From JBBQZO01 sp038207625 (lineage in GTDB: Bacteria > Pseudomonadota > Gammaproteobacteria > Burkholderiales > Burkholderiaceae_D), in the NCBI GenBank assembly GCA_038207625.1, contig JBBQZO010000016.1, forward strand, positions 55,417 through 119,416: DNA of 64,000 nt, written 5' to 3'. The position numbers and the translations under genes are program-made. The notes below the pieces were generated by a model. It made no database searches. It worked only from the letters and a program-made list of their open reading frames with translations, and had not been told where the DNA came from. Within the stretch, counting starts at the first letter, position 1, and each line of letters begins with the position of its first letter. Shown in pieces: positions 59,095 to 64,000 of the stretch.

Positions 59095-59157
59095 ATGGGC
59101 ACTTGTTCGAGTGATAGTTGTTGCCAGACGCGCTCTGGTTCTGCCTCGGCAAGATAA
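59095..59157 (+). CDS. Possible Cys-rich leader peptide
   Basis: A 20-codon frame reads MGTCSSDSCCQTRSGSASAR, with GGAG 8 bases before the ATG and a -10/-35 pair about 30-60 bases upstream. Three Cys codons occur within residues 4-10, including a Cys-Cys pair. A 9-base hairpin (CCGTCATCG with CGATGATGG) follows at about 59172-59199. Short poly-Cys leader frames are known to control sulfur-related operons by attenuation in other bacteria. Here it precedes a porin and a NitT/TauT-type ABC unit. Coding is inferred. Confidence 0.45.
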   Translation: MGTCSSDSCCQTRSGSASAR

Positions 59158-59407
59158 CGCAGGTCTCCTGCCGTCATCGCGCCACAGGCCGATGATGGTA
59201 ATTTGCAGGTCCGCATACGCCGGACCGCGATCAAATCCACCAAACACACTATTTGCATTGCGGTCGCTGCGCAGGCAGTGCCGTCCCGAGTCTTTACGTT
59301 CTGTGCGCGCGCCGCGTGTGCAGGCTGGCCGCGTCCTTGCGCGGACGGCTCGGGTAGACAACAAGCACTGATGCAAGGACCTCCCGTTCGCCACAACGGA
59401 GGTACCG
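59158..59407 (+). other. Untranslated leader between Cys-rich frame and porin
   Basis: 250 bases with no supportable gene. It holds the CCGTCATCG/CGATGATGG hairpin and a longer-range GACCGC ... GCGGTC pairing (~59220-59262). Further downstream it is GC-rich. It ends with ACGGAGGTACCG, a strong ribosome-binding site for the porin. Confidence 0.45.
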
Positions 59408-60730
59408 ATGTTTGACAAGACAATCAAGATGGTGTGCGCCGCCCTGCTGGGGCCGCTGCTGCTGGCGCCAGCCATGCTGCGCGCCCAAAGCGTGGCCGAG
59501 GAGACGTCCAATGCGCACGTCCAGGCCACCTATGTGTGGCAGGCCAAGCCGGCATTCGCCGCCGCGTATTCGGGGGCGAACAGTCTGGGGACGGCGCATC
59601 AGGACAGCTACTCGTTCAGTGCCACGGCCGCGTTCGGCGTGCGCCCATGGCAGGGCGGCGAAGCGTATCTGGATACCGAGCTGGTGCAGGGCGTGCCGTT
59701 GTCGGGCCTGACCGGGCTGGGTGGCATGACCAATGGCGAGCAGCAGAAAACGGGCGGTCCCAACCCGACGCTGTACCGTGCGCGCTTGTTCTTGCGCCAG
59801 ACGATGAATCTGGCCGGGCCCAGCGACGCGGTGGCCTCGGACGCCAATCAATTGGCCGGCCAGTTGGCGCGCCGCCGCCTGGTGCTGACGGTCGGTAATC
59901 TTGCCGTCACAGATATGTTCGATAATAATTCCTTTGCGCACGACGGGCGCAGCCAGTTCATGAACTGGGCGCTCGTGGCGCAAGGCGCGTACGACTTCGC
60001 CGCTGACGCACGCGGCTACACCTGGGGAGCGGCCATCGAGTACGTTGACGAGGACTGGGCTGTGCGCGCCGGGCGCTTCATGCAGCCGGCCGAGTCGAAT
60101 GGCCTGGCGCTGGACCGACGCATGGCGACCCATTACGGCGACCAGATCGAGCTCGAACATGGCCACACGCTGGCCGGGCAAGCGGGGCGGGTGCGCTTGC
60201 TGTTGTTTCGCAACCGGGCGCGCATGGGCGCGTTTCGCGACGCGCTGGCCGCCGCCGATGGCGCCGCGCCGCAGTTGGCGCCGGTGCGCAAGGACCAGTC
60301 GAAGCGGGGCGTGGGCCTGAATGTGGAGCAAGCGCTGAGCGCCGACGTGGGCGTGTTCGCGCGCGCCGGCTGGAATGACGGCGCCAGCGAAACCTACGCC
60401 TTCGCCGAAATCGACCGCTCCGCGTCGGCCGGGGCGCTGGTCCAGGGAGCGCGCTGGGGGCGCCCGCAAGACACACTGGGCATCGCGCTGGTGCGTGACG
60501 GCATATCGAGCGCGCATCGTGACTTTCTCGGCGCCGGGGGGCTGGGCGCATTCGTCGGCGACGGCGCGCTGAGCTACCGGGCCGAGCGCATCGTCGAGGC
60601 CTTCTATAGCATCGCCGTGGCCGCGCATGGCTGGCTGACATTCGATGGCCAGCGCATCGACAACCCGGCATACAATGCCGCACGCGGTCCCGTCAACGTC
60701 GCCTCCGTGCGCCTGCACGCTCAATACTGA
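59408..60730 (+). CDS. OprB-like carbohydrate-selective porin family protein
   Basis: A 440-residue outer-membrane beta-barrel. A signal peptide (MFDKTIKMVCAALLGPLLLAPAMLRAQ) is followed by repeated amphipathic strands. Landmarks are YVWQAKPAFAAAYSGANSL, SFSATAAFGVRPWQGGEAYLDTELVQG, RLVLTVGNLAVTDMFDNNSFAHDGRSQFMNWAL and an aromatic end (LHAQY). This suits the OprB/carbohydrate-porin family, although many such genes accompany sulfonate- or nitrate-type transporters. It would let the ABC unit's substrate through the outer membrane. GGAGG lies 6 bases before ATG 59408. Confidence 0.82.
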   Translation: MFDKTIKMVCAALLGPLLLAPAMLRAQSVAEETSNAHVQATYVWQAKPAFAAAYSGANSLGTAHQDSYSFSATAAFGVRPWQGGEAYLDTELVQGVPLSGLTGLGGMTNGEQQKTGGPNPTLYRARLFLRQTMNLAGPSDAVASDANQLAGQLARRRLVLTVGNLAVTDMFDNNSFAHDGRSQFMNWALVAQGAYDFAADARGYTWGAAIEYVDEDWAVRAGRFMQPAESNGLALDRRMATHYGDQIELEHGHTLAGQAGRVRLLLFRNRARMGAFRDALAAADGAAPQLAPVRKDQSKRGVGLNVEQALSADVGVFARAGWNDGASETYAFAEIDRSASAGALVQGARWGRPQDTLGIALVRDGISSAHRDFLGAGGLGAFVGDGALSYRAERIVEAFYSIAVAAHGWLTFDGQRIDNPAYNAARGPVNVASVRLHAQY

Positions 60731-60740
60731 AAGGACGACG

Positions 60741-62474
60741 ATGTTCGAATTGTTTAATCCCGCTCGCTCCGACAGCTCGCTGCTGACCACCCGTCCCAAT
60801 CGCTGGGACTGGATCTTGCTGCCGCTGGTGCTGGCCGTGGTCGCTGCGCTGGCCTTCGGCGCGATGCAAATGAGCCGGCCGTTCGTGGTCGGCGAAGTCA
60901 TTCCGATCTCGCTTGACGCGTCCTATCTGCCGTATTACCTGTTGCGCACGATCTTGCGCATGTTCATGGCGCTGGGCTGTTCGCTGGTGTTTAGCCTGGT
61001 GTTCGCGGCGATCGCGTCCAAGTACGCGGCGGCCGAGAAGGTGATGATACCGCTGCTCGATATCTTGCAGTCCTTGCCCATCCTGGGCTTTCAGGCGATT
61101 GCCATCGCGCCCTTCATTGCCCTGTTTCCCGGCAACCTGCTCGGTGCCGAGTGCGCGGCGATCTTCGCCATCTTCACGTCGCAGGCGTGGAACATGGCGT
61201 TTAGCCTGTACCAGTCGATGCGCACGGTGCCGCCCGAGCTGGCCGAGGCCGCACGGGTGTTCCGTTTGTCCGGCTGGCAACGCTTCTGGCGCCTGGAGCT
61301 GCCGTTCGCCATGCCCGGCCTGCTGTGGAACATGATGATGTCGATGTCCGGTGGCTGGTTCTTCCTGGTCGCCGCCGAAGCCATCCTGGTGGGCGGACAG
61401 GACATCAAATTGCCAGGTATCGGCGCGTACATCGCGGTGGCGATCGAGACCGAGAACGGACGCGCGATCGCGATGGCGATCGGCGCCATGCTGGCCGGCA
61501 TCTTGTTGTACGACCAGTTGTTCTTCCGTCCGCTGCTGGCCTGGGCCGACCGTTTTCGCTTCGAGGAATCGCAGGGCGAGACGGCACAGCGCTCGTGGCT
61601 GCTCGACTGGGGCCGGCGCAGTCGCGTGTTGCGCGGCTTGAGTGAGCGCGCCTGGCGCACCCTGCGTGGCGCGCTCGGCTGGTTCAGCATTCCCGTCGAC
61701 GCGCCCACGCCGCTGCGCGATGCCAGCGCCTACGGTTCGTGGCTGGCGCGCGGCTGGGACATCCTGGTACCGCTCCTGTCGCTGTTGGCGGCATACAAGC
61801 TGGTCTCCTTCGTGCACAGTGATGTCGGCTGGGGCGAGGCCGCGCACGTCGTCGGCCTGGGCCTGATCACGCTGCTGCGCGTGATGCTGCTCATTGGCCT
61901 GGCCTCGCTGGTGTGGGTGCCGGTGGCGGTGTGGATCGGACTGCGCCCGGCCTACTCACAAAGGGTGCAGGCGGTCGCGCAGTTTTTGGCCGCTTTTCCG
62001 GTCAATCTGATGTTTCCGCTGGTGGTGTACCTGCTGGTGACGTTCAAGCTCAATCCAAACATCTGGCTCAGTCCCCTGATGGTGTTTGGCACCCAGTGGT
62101 ACATACTTTTTAACGTGGTAGCCGGTGCATCGACGATCCCCAACGAGTTACGCCTTGCGGCGGATAACCTTGGCCTGAAGGGGTGGTTGAAATGGAAACG
62201 CGTGTATTTGCCGGCGATCTACCCGAGCTTCATTACCGGCGCGATCACCGCCAGCGGCGGTTCGTGGAACGCCAGTATCGTGGCCGAGTACGTCACCTGG
62301 GGCAAGACGACGCTGGTGGCCGATGGCTTGGGCAGTTACATCAAACAGATGACCGACGCGGGCGATTTCCATCGCATCGCACTGGGCATCGGGGTGATGT
62401 GTATCTTCGTTATGTTGTTGAACCGTTTCTTCTGGCGCAAGCTGTACCTGCGCGCCGAAGATCGCAGCCGTTAA
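60741..62474 (+). CDS. NitT/TauT-type ABC transporter, two permease domains in one chain
   Basis: 577 residues with two binding-protein-dependent permease domains. The first (residues ~25-270) has the EAA loop PPELAEAARVFRLSGWQRFWRLELPFAMPGLL. The second (~330-570) has IPNELRLAADNLGLKGWLKWKRVYLPAIYPSFITG. Each has five to six membrane segments. The pair in one chain replaces the usual homodimer. The family carries nitrate, sulfonates, taurine or related anions. No periplasmic binding protein gene is adjacent. ATG 60741 follows the porin by 10 bases with AAGGACG. Confidence 0.88.
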   Translation: MFELFNPARSDSSLLTTRPNRWDWILLPLVLAVVAALAFGAMQMSRPFVVGEVIPISLDASYLPYYLLRTILRMFMALGCSLVFSLVFAAIASKYAAAEKVMIPLLDILQSLPILGFQAIAIAPFIALFPGNLLGAECAAIFAIFTSQAWNMAFSLYQSMRTVPPELAEAARVFRLSGWQRFWRLELPFAMPGLLWNMMMSMSGGWFFLVAAEAILVGGQDIKLPGIGAYIAVAIETENGRAIAMAIGAMLAGILLYDQLFFRPLLAWADRFRFEESQGETAQRSWLLDWGRRSRVLRGLSERAWRTLRGALGWFSIPVDAPTPLRDASAYGSWLARGWDILVPLLSLLAAYKLVSFVHSDVGWGEAAHVVGLGLITLLRVMLLIGLASLVWVPVAVWIGLRPAYSQRVQAVAQFLAAFPVNLMFPLVVYLLVTFKLNPNIWLSPLMVFGTQWYILFNVVAGASTIPNELRLAADNLGLKGWLKWKRVYLPAIYPSFITGAITASGGSWNASIVAEYVTWGKTTLVADGLGSYIKQMTDAGDFHRIALGIGVMCIFVMLLNRFFWRKLYLRAEDRSR

Positions 62475-62483
62475 GAGGTCACG

Positions 62484-63776
62484 ATGAATTTGATTGAACT
62501 AAGTAATGTCGCCAAGTCCTTCCAAAGTGCCGACGGTGCGCCGCGCACCGTGCTCGAGCACGTGGAATTCGCGCTGGCCGACGGCGAGATTGTCGCCCTG
62601 CTGGGCAAGTCCGGCTCGGGCAAATCGACGCTGCTGCGCATCATCGCCGGCCTGATTCCCGCCGACAGTGGACGCGCGGTCTACCGCGACAAGAACATTG
62701 ACGGCCCGGCCGCCGGCATCGCGATGGTGTTCCAGTCCTTTGCGCTGTTTCCGTGGCTGACTGTGCGTCAGAACGTTGAGCTCGGGCTGGAGGCGCAGGG
62801 TATTGCGCCGGCCGAGCGCGAGCGCCGCGCCGAAGCGATGCTCGAGCTGATCGGCCTGGCCGGTTTCGGTGGGGCCTTGCCGCGCGAGCTGTCGGGCGGC
62901 ATGCGTCAACGGGTGGGCATCGCACGCGCGCTCGTGACCAATCCGGATGTGCTGCTGATGGATGAGGCCTTCTCGGCACTTGACGTGCTGACGGGCGAAA
63001 CGCTGCGCGACGACATCCTCGACTTGTGGGACGACGGGCGCATCCAGACCAAGGGCATCCTGATCGTGTCGCACAATATTGAGGAAGCGGTGATGATGGC
63101 CGACCGTATTATCATCATGGCGTCCGATCCGGGGCGCATCCGTGATGAGATCGCGATCGATCTGCCGCGTCCGCGCAATGCCGACTCGGCCGAGGTGCGC
63201 GCGTTGATCGATGAAGTGTATGGCTTGATGACGATGCGTGCAGTACGTCCGGCTGCCGCGGTGCCAGGCGCGCCGATCGAAGTCGACTATCGCTTGCCGG
63301 AAACCGACATCAGTCATATCGAGGCGGTGCTGGAGTTGCTGGCGGACGCGCCGTTCAACGGGCGGGCGGACTTGCCGCAACTGTCGGAAGAGGCTGAAAT
63401 TCCGGACGAGGAGCTGTTCCCTGTGTTCGAGGCGCTGGGCATGCTCGAGTTGGCCCAGGTCGACAAGGGCGATATTACCTTGACCGCGCTGGGACAGCGC
63501 TACGTCCAGGCCGAGCAGGCTGAGCGCCAGCAGATCTTCGGTCAGCAGTTGCTCGCGCACGTGCCGCTGGCGGCGCGCATCCGCGCCAGACTCGACGCGG
63601 AGACGGGCGGCGAAATGGCCGAAGAGCCCTTCCTCGACTTGCTGGAGGAGTTCCTGAAGGCCGACGAGGCCAAGCGTGTGCTCGAAATCGCCATCGAATG
63701 GGGGCGTTACGGGGAGATCTATGTGTACGACTATCACACTGGACGGCTCAAGTTGCCAGACGAACTGCAGGCCTGA
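62484..63776 (+). CDS. NitT/TauT-type ABC ATPase with AAA-associated C-terminal domain
   Basis: A 430-residue ATPase. Residues ~1-230 are the ABC cassette: Walker A LLGKSGSGKSTLL, Q-loop MVFQSFALFPWL, signature ELSGGMRQRVGIARAL, Walker B DVLLMDEAFSALD and switch His in IVSHNIEEAV. Residues ~270-425 are the AAA-associated C-terminal domain (ISHIEAVLELLADAPFNGRADLPQLSEEAEIPDEELFPVFEALGML, in part), a winged-helix-like regulatory unit found in this subgroup. It powers the fused permease encoded 9 bases upstream (AAGAGGT before the ATG). Confidence 0.92.
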   Translation: MNLIELSNVAKSFQSADGAPRTVLEHVEFALADGEIVALLGKSGSGKSTLLRIIAGLIPADSGRAVYRDKNIDGPAAGIAMVFQSFALFPWLTVRQNVELGLEAQGIAPAERERRAEAMLELIGLAGFGGALPRELSGGMRQRVGIARALVTNPDVLLMDEAFSALDVLTGETLRDDILDLWDDGRIQTKGILIVSHNIEEAVMMADRIIIMASDPGRIRDEIAIDLPRPRNADSAEVRALIDEVYGLMTMRAVRPAAAVPGAPIEVDYRLPETDISHIEAVLELLADAPFNGRADLPQLSEEAEIPDEELFPVFEALGMLELAQVDKGDITLTALGQRYVQAEQAERQQIFGQQLLAHVPLAARIRARLDAETGGEMAEEPFLDLLEEFLKADEAKRVLEIAIEWGRYGEIYVYDYHTGRLKLPDELQA

Positions 63777-64000
63777 CGATGGCAATCGGCACGCTAAGCA
63801 GTGTGGCGAGATTGCGACGCGATTGCTCTCCAGCGGCAAAGCCCTTGCCAAGCAGAGTGGCCTTTGCTATAGTTCGCCTCCCCGCTGAAACAGCAGCGAA
63901 ATCAAGTAGTTGCGGCACGGTGGGGATGGTTCGAAAGAGCCGGGCAGCAAAACTCAGGGGTTGACGAAATGGCCGAAACGCTGCATACTCTTCCTCCTGC
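63777..64000 (+). promoter_or_regulatory. Tandem stable-RNA-type promoters, probably of an rRNA operon beyond the edge
   Basis: P1: TTGCCA (63846-63851), exactly 17 bases, TATAGT (63869-63874), then a GCCTCCCCGCTG discriminator. P2: TTGACG (63961-63966), exactly 17 bases, CATACT (63984-63989), then CTTCCTCCTGC. Two near-optimal promoters in series with C-rich discriminators are typical of beta-proteobacterial rRNA (or tRNA) operons. A 10-codon ATG frame inside P2 (MAETLHTLPP) is not a gene start. The transcribed RNA itself is outside the window. Confidence 0.75.

Noticed and set aside
63969..64000. Start of a gene reading MAETLHTLPP at the right edge
   Set aside because: The ATG falls inside the spacer of a TTGACG-N17-CATACT promoter and has no ribosome-binding site.

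Overview
The window reads as chromosomal DNA of a high-GC beta-proteobacterium, most likely a free-living Oxalobacteraceae (Massilia/Duganella/Janthinobacterium-like). This is inferred from GC-rich codon use, the family mix (PuuD, PreTA, BMP-type nucleoside ABC system, NCS1 permease, two MocR regulators), the GGGTCAGAGT-type palindromic repeats and a tandem stable-RNA-type promoter at the right edge. No database search was possible. Coding density is high and no insertion sequence, phage, CRISPR or tRNA is visible.

Layout. 0-5 kb: partial acetyltransferase, rhodanese, a MocR regulator divergent from a BenE-type transporter, and a Sel1-repeat protein. 5-26 kb: a nucleoside-use region. On the minus strand are a BMP-type nucleoside ABC importer, a transaldolase, a LysR regulator and the pseudouridine pair psuG/psuK. 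On the plus strand are a TonB-dependent receptor and a deo-type operon (xapA, deoB, deoC, a two-domain ALDH16-like dehydrogenase, deoA, cdd and a long deaminase-like protein). 26-34 kb: miscellaneous genes (VOC protein, DUF1801/YjbR fusion, LytS/LytTR two-component pair, carbon-nitrogen hydrolase, acetyltransferase, alpha/beta hydrolase, MEDS protein). 33.8-46.4 kb: a complete reductive pyrimidine-degradation locus. It runs TetR (RutR-like) and MocR regulators, beta-alanine-type transaminase, mmsA, preT, preA, NCS1 permease, dihydropyrimidinase and beta-ureidopropionase-type hydrolase. 46.5-50.9 kb: small secreted protein, DUF1345 protein, a yybP-ykoY (Mn2+) riboswitch in front of a GDT1-family exporter, small proteins, NnrU and a slipin. 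51-52.4 kb: a less GC-rich islet with two immunity-like genes and what looks like a toxin tail. 52.4-64 kb: a three-module flavo/iron-sulfur protein, a GST, LysR/puuD (urate oxidation) with an M20 hydrolase, and a porin plus NitT/TauT-type ABC transporter behind a possible Cys-rich leader peptide. The window ends inside a stable-RNA (probably rRNA) promoter region.

How it fits together. Nucleosides could enter through the TonB receptor and the BMP ABC importer. XapA, DeoA, Cdd and PsuGK would split them into bases and (deoxy)ribose phosphates. DeoB, DeoC, transaldolase and the ALDH would send the sugars to the pentose-phosphate pathway, glyceraldehyde-3-P and acetate. Uracil and thymine would be degraded by PreTA, HydA, the ureidopropionase, the transaminase and MmsA to acetyl-CoA or propionyl-CoA. 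Urate would be oxidised by PuuD. The strongest new signal is a nearly identical 34-bp block upstream of both the transaldolase/ABC-importer genes and xapA-deo, oriented the same way relative to each gene set. It looks like a shared promoter-operator of a nucleoside regulon.
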